Shown here in pieces: positions 17,177-25,856 of a DNA stretch of 64,000 nt. Origin of the DNA: an uncultured bacterium (lineage in GTDB: Bacteria; Cyanobacteriota; Vampirovibrionia; Gastranaerophilales; Gastranaerophilaceae); NCBI GenBank assembly GCA_902780525.1, contig CACZFL010000003.1:62001-126000 (forward strand). Direction: 5' to 3'. Made by a program: the position numbers and the translations under genes. The notes beneath the pieces are model-generated. The model saw only the letters and a list, made by a program, of their open reading frames with translations, was not told the DNA's origin and made no database searches. The first letter of the stretch is position 1. Every line of letters begins with the position of its first letter.

Positions 17177-17945
17177 CGGAAATAGTAGTGATAATAACAG
17201 AATAGTAAGAAAAGATATTCAATTCGGGGAAAGTTACGTCCTCCCGATTGAGCAGTCTAAAGTTACGCAGTCCGAAGCCAAAGTACAGAAAATACTAGCT
17301 GATACTGATGAAAAAGCACAGCAAATGGTAAATGCTGCCGGTAATAAATCGACTATTATTGTTCAAACAGCAAGTAATGAAGCAACAAGAATTATCGAAG
17401 ATTCACGTAAAAAGGCACAAAGTGAATATGATAGTATAAAACAACAGGGTTATGATGAAGGTTTTGCACAAGGCAGGCAAGACGGACTTAAAAAATTTAT
17501 GGAAGACGCTGAGGAAGGGTTAAAAGCTCTTGAAACACTTGCCAACTCCTCATTTGATATGAAAAAAAATATTATTGATTCAGCGTCAAGAGATATTGTT
17601 GAACTTGTTTCTGCAATTGCAGACAAGGTTTGTCATATTAAATTAAATCCGCAGGTTCTTTACCAGATGACTCTTGATGCTATAAAACTTTTAAATGATA
17701 AAGAAAATATTACGATTATAGTAAGCCCAAAACTTGTTGAGCAGATACAAAAAATGGTACCTAATTTTAAGTCTTCGGTACATAATTTGCAAACCGTAAA
17801 GATTATTGAGGATTCTTCTCTTTCTGCTGACGGTGTAATTGTAGAATCTCTGACGACAAGGTTAGACTCCCGTATTTCTTCGCAGATAGGTGAACTTGCT
17901 CAAAAGATGTTAACAGGTGGCAGCGATGGAATGGGACAAAAATAA
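17169..17945 (+). CDS. fliH: Flagellar export ATPase regulator FliH
   Basis: A 258-residue protein, identified mainly from position between fliG and fliI and from FliH features: a charged, helical, Gln-rich middle (SEYDSIKQQGYDEGFAQGRQDGLKKF, about 82-107) and a C-terminal domain with INLNPQVL-like and IIVSPKLVEQI segments. It binds FliI and regulates its ATPase. The best start is TTG at 17169 overlapping the fliG stop, with GAGG nine bases upstream; no earlier ATG fits. Confidence 0.85.
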   Translation: MSSGNSSDNNRIVRKDIQFGESYVLPIEQSKVTQSEAKVQKILADTDEKAQQMVNAAGNKSTIIVQTASNEATRIIEDSRKKAQSEYDSIKQQGYDEGFAQGRQDGLKKFMEDAEEGLKALETLANSSFDMKKNIIDSASRDIVELVSAIADKVCHIKLNPQVLYQMTLDAIKLLNDKENITIIVSPKLVEQIQKMVPNFKSSVHNLQTVKIIEDSSLSADGVIVESLTTRLDSRISSQIGELAQKMLTGGSDGMGQK

Positions 17946-19266
17946 GTATCTCGAAATTATAAAAAATACGCGTACAATAAAAGAAGTAGGACGTATAACA
18001 GAAATTATCGGGCTTACAATTGAGTCGGACGGTCCAAAATCTTCTATCGGGGATTTGTGCCATATTTTTAATGAATTTGATGACAAACCTACTATGGCTG
18101 AGGTTGTTGGATTTAAGAAAGACAAAATTCTTTTGATGCCTCTTGCTTCACCAGATGGTATTCGTCCCGGGGCATTTGTTGTAAACACGGGCGGTGCCAT
18201 GAAAATCGGCGTTGGTAATCAGCTTATCGGCAGAGTTTTAGACGGATTGGGAAATCCTATTGATAATCTGGGTGAAATCCAGTTTACTGATTTTCGTTCA
18301 ACAAGGGCGGAAGCGATAAATCCGCTAAAGAGAAAAAGAATAGCAGAACCGCTGTCACTCGGTATTCGTGCAATTGACGGATTTATGACTGTCGGTAAAG
18401 GACAAAGAATGGGTATTTTTGCAGGTTCAGGTGTCGGTAAAAGTACAACGATTGGTATGATGGCCAAAAATACCTCTGCTCAACTGAACGTAATTGCTCT
18501 GATAGGTGAACGTGGAAGAGAGGTTAAAGAATTTATAGAAGAAATTCTGGGGCCTGAAGGTATGAAGCGTTCTATTGTAATTGCCGCAACCTCGGAACAG
18601 CCATCTTTGGTAAAAATTAAAGCTGCATTTGTAGCCACTTCTATTGCAGAGTATTTCAGAGATTTGGGCATGGATGTTTTATTTATGCTTGACTCAATAA
18701 CTCGTATTGCAATGGCGCAGAGAGAAGTTGGACTGGCAATCGGCGAACCGCCTGCTACGAGAGGCTATACTCCTTCTGTATTTGCGCTTATGCCCAAGCT
18801 CATGGAAAGAGCCGGTACAAATGAATACGGAACAATTACAGGGCTTTATACAGTCCTGGTTGAAGGTGACGACTTTAACGAACCGATTTCTGATACGGCA
18901 AGAAGTATTCTAGACGGTCATATTGTTCTGTCACGTGATTTGGCGCATAAAAACCACTATCCTGCGGTTGATGTTTTGGAATCATTAAGCCGTGTTATGG
19001 GTGATGTTACTTCAAAAGAACATAGAGCTGCTGCGGGGCTTTTACGTAACCTGCTTGCCGTACACAGAAAGAACGAAGATTTAATAAACATCGGAGCTTA
19101 TGTAAAGGGTTCTGATCCTGTTTGCGATAAGGCTATTGAAATGATGAAAGATATAGATGCATTTTTACTGCAGTCAACCAATGAAAAAACTGAGTATGAA
19201 GAAACCATTTCCTCTATATTGATGCTGGGTCAGGCAGTTATAGGTGAGAAACAGGACGTGCAATAA
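17926..19266 (+). CDS. fliI: Flagellum-specific ATP synthase FliI
   Basis: A 446-residue ATPase of the flagellar type III export apparatus. Walker A is AGSGVGKST (about 165-173), Walker B VLFMLDSITR (about 248-257), and GEPPATRGYTPSVF is characteristic of FliI/type III ATPases. I prefer the ATG at 17926, with AGGTGG just upstream, over a GTG nine bases earlier. It overlaps fliH by 20 bases. fliJ does not follow; instead a leftward gene abuts, so the cluster ends here. Confidence 0.95.
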   Translation: MEWDKNKYLEIIKNTRTIKEVGRITEIIGLTIESDGPKSSIGDLCHIFNEFDDKPTMAEVVGFKKDKILLMPLASPDGIRPGAFVVNTGGAMKIGVGNQLIGRVLDGLGNPIDNLGEIQFTDFRSTRAEAINPLKRKRIAEPLSLGIRAIDGFMTVGKGQRMGIFAGSGVGKSTTIGMMAKNTSAQLNVIALIGERGREVKEFIEEILGPEGMKRSIVIAATSEQPSLVKIKAAFVATSIAEYFRDLGMDVLFMLDSITRIAMAQREVGLAIGEPPATRGYTPSVFALMPKLMERAGTNEYGTITGLYTVLVEGDDFNEPISDTARSILDGHIVLSRDLAHKNHYPAVDVLESLSRVMGDVTSKEHRAAAGLLRNLLAVHRKNEDLINIGAYVKGSDPVCDKAIEMMKDIDAFLLQSTNEKTEYEETISSILMLGQAVIGEKQDVQ

Positions 19267-19914
19267 TTAGATAATTGCCATAATTATTAATAAAACAGCC
19301 GATATTAATGAAGCAATTCCTACAAAATACCAAAAATAGGGTTTTTTGGGCTTTTGCGACTGTGATTTGACAGAGCAGTATTGAGGTTTCGGTTTTGTAG
19401 TTTTGGAGGTAGATTTTTTTGCTGTTTTTTCTTTTGCTTCTGTGTATTTTTCTGAAAGTTTTTTGCGGGATTTTTTGCCGGTTACAAGTAAATCTATGTC
19501 GTACCTTAGTTTTAAGATTCTTCTGTCCTCGTTACAGGAATATACGCAGTAATTAATTGCAACTTCAAAAGCTCTTTGTAAACATTCCAGGGCTTCCATA
19601 CCATCCTGTTTTACGGTAATTGAGTGCGTTGCTTCGTTACCGTGTTTTTTTAAGAAATACAAATCTTCAACAAACTCTTTAGCTTCTTCTGAGCTTCCCA
19701 GAGTACAATCTTTTAGTGTCGCAAGCATTGCATCAAAACTTACCTCTGTTGTTCTTCTTGAGCCCAGAACGTTTTTGCAGACTACTTCGCCAAATCTTCT
19801 TGTCTGTGTCATGCATTGTTCAAAAAATTCGCTGCGGTAAAGTTCTTCTGCATCGTTAATTATCTTAAAAAGTTCTTTGTCGTTGCGTTTTAAAAAATCG
19901 AAATTTGAAGTCAT
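19267..19914 (-). CDS. DUF4145-like protein with C-terminal membrane anchor
   Basis: A 215-residue protein. Residues about 1-125 resemble the DUF4145 / HsdR-type N-terminal helical domain: EELYRSEFFEQCMTQTRRFGEVVCKNVL then LYFLKKHGNEATH, the conserved GN-x-A-x-H turn. A Lys/Ser-rich linker follows, and the last 22 residues (YFWYFVGIASLISAVLLIIMAII) form one TM helix, so the domain should face the cytoplasm as a tail-anchored protein. Function unknown. Its stop abuts that of fliI; AATAATTA/TAATTATT (19262-19288) forms an inverted repeat across both stops. Confidence 0.65.
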   Translation of the reverse strand: MTSNFDFLKRNDKELFKIINDAEELYRSEFFEQCMTQTRRFGEVVCKNVLGSRRTTEVSFDAMLATLKDCTLGSSEEAKEFVEDLYFLKKHGNEATHSITVKQDGMEALECLQRAFEVAINYCVYSCNEDRRILKLRYDIDLLVTGKKSRKKLSEKYTEAKEKTAKKSTSKTTKPKPQYCSVKSQSQKPKKPYFWYFVGIASLISAVLLIIMAII

Positions 19915-19973
19915 AGTAATATTCTATAACACAAGACCGCTTATACAATCGTGCAAACAAAGTAAATGTAAAT

Positions 19974-20000
19974 ATTACCCCCCCCCTTAACATTTACCCC
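19974..20000 (-). repeat. GGGGTAAA motif pair with a nine-G run after the permease stop
   Basis: Read leftward: the TAG stop (20002-20000) runs into GGGTAAATG, and a second unit starting 14 bases after the first G has nine consecutive G residues followed by TAAT. Confidence 0.7.
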
Positions 20001-20845
20001 TAGCCTTTTACGGCGCCGTCGTTTTCGCCGGAGATAAAATATCTTTGCATCATAAGGAAGAAAATAATTATCGGTATGGTTGATATTATTGAGCCTGCGG
20101 CAATAAATCTCCAGTTAGCAGAGAACATTCCCTGCAGGTTGTTTATTCCGACCGGAAGGGTGTACATACTGTCTTTAGTCAGCATAATACTCGGCCAGAG
20201 AAATTCACCCCAGGAACCAATAAATGTAAATACGGCAAGCACAGCTAAAGTCGGTTTGACCATAGGAAGAACAACGCGTACAAACATTTGGAACACATTA
20301 CAACCGTCAACTATTGCGGCCTCCTCAACTTCTTTAGGTACCTTTAAAAATGCCTGACGCATAAGGAATATTCCGAAAGCACTTACTGCAAAAGGCATAA
20401 CAAGACCTATGTAGCCCATAACATTATTAACGCTGTCTATTAAATGCAGTTTTAAAGTTATTATGTAAACAGGGAGCATTATTGCCTGAAATGGAATCAT
20501 AATTGTTGCCAAGATTGAAAAGAATACAAACTTTTTACCCCTGAACTGCATTCTTGCAAGCGGATATGCGGCAAGCGATGAGAGGATTAAGTTGAGTGCT
20601 ACGGTAAGTGCTGCAACAATAACACTGTTCCAGAAGTATGCCATAAAATCGACTCTTCCCCATACATCAATGTAGTTTTGGAAAGTAAAATCAGCAGGAA
20701 TAAGTTTTGGCGGATACGCAAAAATATCCTCATTAATTCCTTTGAGTGAAGTCGAAGTTAACCAGATAAACGGAAATATTGATAATAATGAAGTTATTAT
20801 CAAAGTTAAATGTATTAATCCTTTTCCCGTTAGTTTTTTGAACAT
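20000..20845 (-). CDS. ABC sugar-type transporter permease (MalG/UgpE family)
   Basis: A 281-residue inner-membrane protein with six TM segments. The EAA loop is EVEEAAIVDGCNVFQMFVRVVLPMVKPT (E-A-A-x-x-D-G...LP), and NLILSSLAAYPLARMQFRGKKF is typical of MalG/UgpE. I start at MFKKLTG (20845); the 12 codons upstream lie in a GC-rich palindromic repeat and look like chance extension. It stands alone with no ATPase, binding protein or partner next to it; possible partners are the MalF-type genes at 9555 and 26702. Confidence 0.9.
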   Translation of the reverse strand: MFKKLTGKGLIHLTLIITSLLSIFPFIWLTSTSLKGINEDIFAYPPKLIPADFTFQNYIDVWGRVDFMAYFWNSVIVAALTVALNLILSSLAAYPLARMQFRGKKFVFFSILATIMIPFQAIMLPVYIITLKLHLIDSVNNVMGYIGLVMPFAVSAFGIFLMRQAFLKVPKEVEEAAIVDGCNVFQMFVRVVLPMVKPTLAVLAVFTFIGSWGEFLWPSIMLTKDSMYTLPVGINNLQGMFSANWRFIAAGSIISTIPIIIFFLMMQRYFISGENDGAVKG

Positions 20846-20861
20846 TTCTTCTTTACCCCTC

Positions 20862-20894
20862 ACCCATCCCCTCTCCCGCATGGGGCAAGGGTAT
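20862..20894. repeat. GC-rich imperfect palindrome resembling a widespread bacterial repeat
   Basis: TTTACCCCTCACCCATCCCC followed by TCTCCCGCATGGGGCAAGGG resembles the CCCTCACCC...CCCTCTCCC...GGGAGAGGG repeat I recall from many bacterial genomes. It lies between proC and the permease and includes a GGGGTAAA copy at its edge. Confidence 0.45.
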
Positions 20895-20914
20895 AGGTTA
20901 ATTTAGATTATCTT

Positions 20915-21727
20915 CTACTTTCCCAGCGCGTGAGCTTTCTCGGTTGTGCTTTTTATGACATCATAGAAAAGTTTTTCAGTGTTGTTTTCATTCATGCAAT
21001 CAACCCCGACTGCAGTGCAGCCGCCCTTTGTTGCAACGTTTGAGATAAGTTGTTCCATTGATATATCACGGTTCAGAGCCATTTTTGCAGAGCCGATAGC
21101 AGTCTGAATACTTAATAACAAAGCTTTATCATAATCCATTCCGAGCTTTTCTCCTGCACGGGCAATTTCGTTTATGACTTTGTAGAAGAATGCAGGTCCT
21201 GAACCTGAAATTGCGGTAACGATATCAATTTGGCTTTCATTATCAACAACTATACATTTACCTATTGTCGAAAGTAAATCTTTGACAAACTCAATATCAT
21301 TTACCCCTGTTTCAGAACCCCCGACCATACCGCTCATGCCTTCACCGACAAGCGCAGGTGTATTTGGCATAACGCGTATTACTTTGCTTTTTTCCGGTAA
21401 GTTAGATTCCAATTTGTTTATATTTACCCCTGCTGCGATTGAAACTATAAGTTTTTCAGGGGTTACAAAAGGTTTGATTTCTTCCAATACTCCTAAAACC
21501 TGATTAGGTTTTACTGCAATAAAAATAACGTCAGACGTTTTTATAAGTTCTTTATTGTCTAAAATTATTTTTATCCCGAGATTTTTAGATTTTTCTTCAA
21601 GTCCTTCAGGTTTACTTTGTGTAGCTATAAGATTTTCCGGCTTGGCAAAATTTGTCTTAATCAGGCCTTTAATAATAGCACTTGCCATTTTTCCGGAGCC
21701 TATAAATCCGATTTTATTATATGACAT
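20915..21727 (-). CDS. proC: Pyrroline-5-carboxylate reductase
   Basis: A 270-residue NADPH-dependent enzyme that makes the last step of proline synthesis. The N-terminal Rossmann motif is GFIGSGKMASAIIKGL (about 7-22), the ProC region VMPNTPALVGEGMS is intact, and the C-terminal dimerization helix contains SGSGPAFFYKVINEIARAGEKLGM. Length is normal. Two GGGGTAAA copies fall inside the gene, both coding Gly-Val-Asn. The ATG follows GAGGGAG. Confidence 0.96.
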   Translation of the reverse strand: MSYNKIGFIGSGKMASAIIKGLIKTNFAKPENLIATQSKPEGLEEKSKNLGIKIILDNKELIKTSDVIFIAVKPNQVLGVLEEIKPFVTPEKLIVSIAAGVNINKLESNLPEKSKVIRVMPNTPALVGEGMSGMVGGSETGVNDIEFVKDLLSTIGKCIVVDNESQIDIVTAISGSGPAFFYKVINEIARAGEKLGMDYDKALLLSIQTAIGSAKMALNRDISMEQLISNVATKGGCTAVGVDCMNENNTEKLFYDVIKSTTEKAHALGK

Positions 21728-21761
21728 TTTAACTCCCTCTTAACAATCGTTAAACATGTAT

Positions 21762-21790
21762 TTGACTAAAAAGCATGTTTTGTTTAGTAT
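21762..21790 (+). promoter_or_regulatory. rpmH promoter
   Basis: TTGACT (21762-21767), 17 bp, TAGTAT (21785-21790), upstream of rpmH with a leader of about 35 nt. Confidence 0.65.
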
Positions 21791-21832
21791 AAGACTATTA
21801 TAAGTAAAATTAGCTGAAAAGGAAATAGAATT

Positions 21833-21985
21833 ATGAAACGTACACTAGAAGGAACAAAGCTTAAAAGACAACACGTTAGCGGTTTCAGAGCAAGAATGGC
21901 AACTCCTGGCGGACAGGAAGTTTTAAACAGACGTCGTGCTAAAGGTCGTCACGAAATTGCTGTAACAGGAAGCAAACGTGCTTAA
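21833..21985 (+). CDS. rpmH: 50S ribosomal protein L34
   Basis: A 50-residue basic protein: [22 protein letters not shown] then [17 protein letters not shown], the conserved L34 pattern (KRTxxGxxxKRxxxxGFRxRMxTxxGxxVLxxRRxKGR). It belongs to the large ribosomal subunit. AAAGGAA lies upstream of the ATG. rpmH normally leads rnpA and yidC, often near dnaA; here it stands alone between leftward genes, with its own promoter and terminator. Confidence 0.97.
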   Translation: MKRTLEGTKLKRQHVSGFRARMATPGGQEVLNRRRAKGRHEIAVTGSKRA

Positions 21986-22005
21986 TTAAATAGCTAAAAA
22001 AGATT

Positions 22006-22042
22006 AAAAAAAGAGTTGAGATTTTTCTCAACTCTTTTTTGT
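22006..22042. terminator. Terminator after rpmH, likely bidirectional
   Basis: AAAAAAGAGTTGAG (22007-22020) pairs perfectly with CTCAACTCTTTTTT (22027-22040), between convergent rpmH and the SEC-C gene. Confidence 0.88.
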
Positions 22043-22077
22043 TTTATGCGTAAAGTGTTTAAAGTGTTCAACCAACT

Positions 22078-23331
22078 TTATATATTTACCCCCCCGCAGC
22101 AGTTTTTGTATTTTTTACCGCTTCCGCAAGGGCAGGGTTCATTTCTGCCGACTTTTGCGGTAGATGTCGGAGTTTCCTGTTTTGGTGCTGATATTATATC
22201 AAACACTTCCGAGAATGCATTTGAGCAGAACAAAACCGTAGCTGAAGAATACAATTTGTGTTCAAAGTATTCCGGTTTGTATTTATGAACAAGTTCATCA
22301 AAAGTATAATTTGTTTCCAGAAATCCGTTAACTGTTTCCATAAAATTCGGATATTTATTACAAACTCTTTCCAAAATAGTATTTGGTACGGAGTCATTTG
22401 CAAGAAAGTATTCAATACATTGTTTAGCATTTTCTACAGAGTCTTTATCTTCAAAAATATGACAGAAGGTTTCGTAAAAAGGTACAGCGTATAAGCCTTT
22501 ATCTTTATCAAAAATTACAGCAACATCATAGGTTTCGTTATGAGCAGCAAACCCTCCCATTGAGTTTTCAAGGAAGTTTCCGTAATTATTTTCAAGTTCT
22601 TTTACGTGGAAAAATTTGTAATTTTCAATATTAGAGCCTTTATCAGAAAGGTCAATTTCTTCTCCTTCGTTGAACGCACCGATTATGTCGTCAGCGTGTT
22701 TGTTTGTGGTTAAAATTATATCAGTATTAAAAGCTTTGTTGAATTTTTCGTACATTTCTTTTATTGCTTTTTGAACTTCCTGTTCTTTTTCAGGGTTATC
22801 GTAGTATAAAGCTCTCGGGTTTTGAATAAGCTTCATTACTGCATATCTGTAAGCGTCTGTTTTTTGAGAATGAGAAAGAACGCTGGAGATTTCAACAATA
22901 AAGTATTCACCCTTAAGGTTAAAGACTCTTCCTGCAATATATTGTCCCGCATAAACCCCACGAAAGTTTGTCATTTTTGTAAGAGAAGAGACGGTGTAGG
23001 TTTTTTCATTAATCAGGTTATAAAGTTCAAATCCGCTTTTGAGGATTTTTTTAACTTCAAAAATTGAAGCCTGTGCATCAAGCAAACTGTCAACTATTTC
23101 TTTGTTTTTTGCTTCTTCTCTATAAAGTTCAAGTATAAATTTGTCATTCAGTCTGCGCTCAAAAATATACGGAAGGAATATTTTTTCCATTTGGTTAAGC
23201 GATATATTCTTAGAACCGATAGTTGCAAGGTATTCGTCAAAATCCGCCTTAACTGTTTCATTATTAATAGTAAAGTTAAAAATATCTTTTAATGCATCAT
23301 TAATTTCCGTAATTTTTTCTATAACAGGCAT
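22078..23331 (-). CDS. Protein of unknown function with C-terminal SEC-C zinc motif
   Basis: A 417-residue soluble protein. The last 24 residues contain [20 protein letters not shown], the SEC-C zinc-binding motif also seen at the end of SecA, which often mediates ribosome or protein contact. The remaining 390 residues are helical and acidic and match no family I know; an internal part resembles a generic plant-type zinc-linked scaffold, but I cannot assign it. The final codons (Gly-Val-Asn-Ile-stop) are formed by a G7TAAATATATAA motif. GGGGGAG precedes the ATG. Confidence 0.7.
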   Translation of the reverse strand: MPVIEKITEINDALKDIFNFTINNETVKADFDEYLATIGSKNISLNQMEKIFLPYIFERRLNDKFILELYREEAKNKEIVDSLLDAQASIFEVKKILKSGFELYNLINEKTYTVSSLTKMTNFRGVYAGQYIAGRVFNLKGEYFIVEISSVLSHSQKTDAYRYAVMKLIQNPRALYYDNPEKEQEVQKAIKEMYEKFNKAFNTDIILTTNKHADDIIGAFNEGEEIDLSDKGSNIENYKFFHVKELENNYGNFLENSMGGFAAHNETYDVAVIFDKDKGLYAVPFYETFCHIFEDKDSVENAKQCIEYFLANDSVPNTILERVCNKYPNFMETVNGFLETNYTFDELVHKYKPEYFEHKLYSSATVLFCSNAFSEVFDIISAPKQETPTSTAKVGRNEPCPCGSGKKYKNCCGGVNI

Positions 23332-23416
23332 AATTATTCTCCCCCTCTTTAATTATAAGGATACATTAATCATAATAAATTAGCAATAATCAACAAGGTG
23401 ATATAAAGCACCGGTA

Positions 23417-24031
23417 CTATTTGCCGAAAACAGGCGGCGGTTGGATGTAGAGCGGTTTTAGTTTTGCCCATTCTGTCGGTTCTTTTGTAAGTGCAAGTTT
23501 TGATAGGATATCGCCGAGGGGGTAATTTCCTCCCTGATATGATATTGCCATATCTGCGTATTGGCTTAATCTTTCCTTTAGGCTGTTGTCTGTAATGACT
23601 CTTTTACCCCTAACCAGTTCGTCAACTTCTTCAAGTTCGATTGCACCTTTAACTTCTTCGTCATAAACATAGGCCTTGTTTTTTCTTGCATCAAGAATGA
23701 CCATGTCGTTATCGCCCAAAATTTTTGAGAGAATCTCAAGAGAAGAAACCCCGACAGTTTTGATATTTAATTGTTGGGCGAGCACTCTTGCAACTGTAAC
23801 ACACGCTCTTATTCCTGTAAAACTTCCGGGGCCTATGTCAGTTGCAATAATATCCAAATCTTTCGGTTCAAGCCCTGCTTCTTTTAAGACTTTTACTATT
23901 GTTGATATTAAGTAAGCAGAGTGGTAATTTTCGCCGTCAGAAAAAATTACTTCACTCTTTATAATTTTTTCGCCATCATTAAGTGTAATATATGTTTTAT
24001 CAAGACAAGTGTCAAACGCTAATATTTTCAT
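23417..24031 (-). CDS. tsaB: tRNA threonylcarbamoyladenosine biosynthesis protein TsaB
   Basis: A 204-residue ASKHA-fold protein that partners TsaD and TsaE in making t6A at position 37 of ANN-decoding tRNAs. It starts MKILAFDTCLDKTYI and carries DIGPGSFTGIRACVTVARVLAQ, the typical TsaB motif. Its ATG overlaps the tsaE stop as ATGA. The gene runs with yvcK and tsaE, so is probably cotranscribed. tsaC and tsaD are elsewhere. Confidence 0.95.
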   Translation of the reverse strand: MKILAFDTCLDKTYITLNDGEKIIKSEVIFSDGENYHSAYLISTIVKVLKEAGLEPKDLDIIATDIGPGSFTGIRACVTVARVLAQQLNIKTVGVSSLEILSKILGDNDMVILDARKNKAYVYDEEVKGAIELEEVDELVRGKRVITDNSLKERLSQYADMAISYQGGNYPLGDILSKLALTKEPTEWAKLKPLYIQPPPVFGK

Positions 24032-24498
24032 GCTTTTAACCCTTCAATAACATATTTGTTTTTATTGCCGACCGATTTAAACTCGTAAACTCTTGAATCA
24101 TCGTCATCATAAGTTACATTAATTTCTATTCTATCAAAAGGAAGCTCGCCCTGAGAAAACTCTGCCCACTCAACAAAAGTGATTTTTTTGCCTTCCGAAT
24201 ATTCTCGGAGTTCTTCGGTAATAGTGCTTATTCCCGTATGTTCGAGTCTGTACAGGTCAAAATGGTAAACGGGAATAGATGCGCTGTGGTATTCATTTAG
24301 GATTACAAAACTCGGACTTGTAACTTTCTCTTTTACGCCGAGAGCTTCTGCGGCAAGTTTAACGAAAGCAGTTTTTCCTGCTCCGATTTCACCGAAAAGA
24401 TTAACAAAACAACCTTGTTCTTTTACCAGAGAAACAAACTTGTAAGCAAGGTTTTTTGTATCTTCTAATGATGTACACTTTTGAACAAAAACTTCCAT
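24028..24498 (-). CDS. tsaE: tRNA threonylcarbamoyladenosine biosynthesis ATPase TsaE
   Basis: A 156-residue P-loop protein that drives the TsaBD t6A cycle. Walker A is GEIGAGKTAFVKL, then SPSFVILNEYH and FDLYRLE, as in the family. I start at MEVFVQK (24498) because it lies two bases after the yvcK stop; a longer frame would overlap yvcK by 28 bases. It ends in ATGA overlap with tsaB. Confidence 0.94.
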   Translation of the reverse strand: MEVFVQKCTSLEDTKNLAYKFVSLVKEQGCFVNLFGEIGAGKTAFVKLAAEALGVKEKVTSPSFVILNEYHSASIPVYHFDLYRLEHTGISTITEELREYSEGKKITFVEWAEFSQGELPFDRIEINVTYDDDDSRVYEFKSVGNKNKYVIEGLKA

Positions 24499-24500
24499 AA

Positions 24501-25820
24501 CTATTTCTTCATACTCTTTCTGTACCAATAATGAATAGCTCTTGCAACACGGTTAGAAGAGTGTCTTACAAGTCCTTCTTTATTTTCCTGAATAAGTTTT
24601 TGAGAAACAATTTCAATTCCGATTGGAGCTATGTTTTCCATGTCCAACCTGACAGGAATAGAGCCTTGTTTTGCGTATCCTTCCGAAATATTATCGGGCA
24701 GGCTGTTGTTAACAAGGACAGCATCAACGATTTTGTTTCCTTTTGCATGTTTAAAAAGTGCGTTAACATGGCTTGCAACGGTATAATCTGTTGTTTCACC
24801 CGGCTGGGTCATTATGTTACATACATAGATTTTCTTAGCTTTGGCTTTCATAAGAGCTTCAACAATACCGTTAACCAAAAGATTCGGAATAACGCTTGTG
24901 TATAAACTTCCCGGACCTAAAATTATTAAATCTGCATCACTGATTGCATCAATTGCTTCAGTGAGTGCCTGACAGTTTTCAGGCTCTGTGAATAATCTTT
25001 TTATCTGACCGTGAGCTTCCGGAATATTTGATTCCCCGTGGACAACTCTTCCGTCTTCAAATTCTGCACCAAGCTTCATATCATCTAATGTCGCAGGAAG
25101 AACAACGCCTCTGATGTTTAAAACGCTTGCGGATTCTTTGATTGCCTTAACCATGTTTCCTGTGATAGAGCAAAGAGCAGTAAGGAAAAGGTTTCCGAAA
25201 CTGTGACCTTCTAGCCCTTCGCCTGTTTTAAATCTGTATTGGAAAAGCTCTGTAATTAAATCTTCATCGTCACCCAGGGCTGCAATGCAGTTTCTGATAT
25301 CTCCGGGAGGCAATATTCCCATTTCATTTCTTAATCTGCCTGAACTTCCGCCGTCATCACCTACGGTAACGATTGCAGTAATATTGCTTGTATATCTTTT
25401 TACACCTCTGAGAAGCATTGATAAACCTGTTCCGCCTCCTATTGCAACAACTTTGGCTCCTCTGTTAAGTTTTCTTCTTCTGTAAAGTTTTTCAAGAATA
25501 TTAGAGTTGCCTTTGGTTGAGTTCATATCCATAATTGACAGGGTTGTTTTTTGCCAGCCCTTAAAGAATATAACGGAACCTATAAGTATAAATATTGCTG
25601 CAAGAAGGTTTGAAGGTAATATGTACGCTGCTCTTTGGATAAGTTCAACTGTCTTATAAAGCGGATGGATATCCGCAAAAACCATAAATCCTAATACAAT
25701 CATAACCGAGCCGAGAAATATCAGCGCAAACCATCTCTTTACTTCAAGTCCCGGAAGCAGCCAACCTACTTCCTTTTTTACGTTAACATTTTCTTTTAAA
25801 TCATCTATATTAAATGCCAT
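24501..25820 (-). CDS. yvcK: YvcK/CofD-like gluconeogenesis factor with N-terminal membrane segment
   Basis: A 439-residue protein. Residues about 30-90 hold two TM helices (WFALIFLGSVMIVLGFMVFA and LLAAIFILIGSVIFFKGW). The UPF0052 domain begins with AIGGGTGLSMLLRGVK (about 127-142) and continues with VTVGDDGGSSGRLR, DIRNCIAAL and ILGPGSLYTSVIPNLL. YvcK binds UDP-sugars and influences carbon flow and cell-wall synthesis in Firmicutes. The N-terminal TM extension is also seen in some cyanobacterial-type homologues as I recall. First gene of yvcK-tsaE-tsaB. Confidence 0.92.
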   Translation of the reverse strand: MAFNIDDLKENVNVKKEVGWLLPGLEVKRWFALIFLGSVMIVLGFMVFADIHPLYKTVELIQRAAYILPSNLLAAIFILIGSVIFFKGWQKTTLSIMDMNSTKGNSNILEKLYRRRKLNRGAKVVAIGGGTGLSMLLRGVKRYTSNITAIVTVGDDGGSSGRLRNEMGILPPGDIRNCIAALGDDEDLITELFQYRFKTGEGLEGHSFGNLFLTALCSITGNMVKAIKESASVLNIRGVVLPATLDDMKLGAEFEDGRVVHGESNIPEAHGQIKRLFTEPENCQALTEAIDAISDADLIILGPGSLYTSVIPNLLVNGIVEALMKAKAKKIYVCNIMTQPGETTDYTVASHVNALFKHAKGNKIVDAVLVNNSLPDNISEGYAKQGSIPVRLDMENIAPIGIEIVSQKLIQENKEGLVRHSSNRVARAIHYWYRKSMKK

Positions 25821-25856
25821 AATCTAACTTTCTACTTTTAATTTTTCACTTTTAAC

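Noticed and set aside
21727-21990. Replication origin near rpmH and dnaN
   Set aside because: rpmH and dnaN are 26 kb apart here, dnaA is absent and I see no cluster of TTATCCACA boxes.
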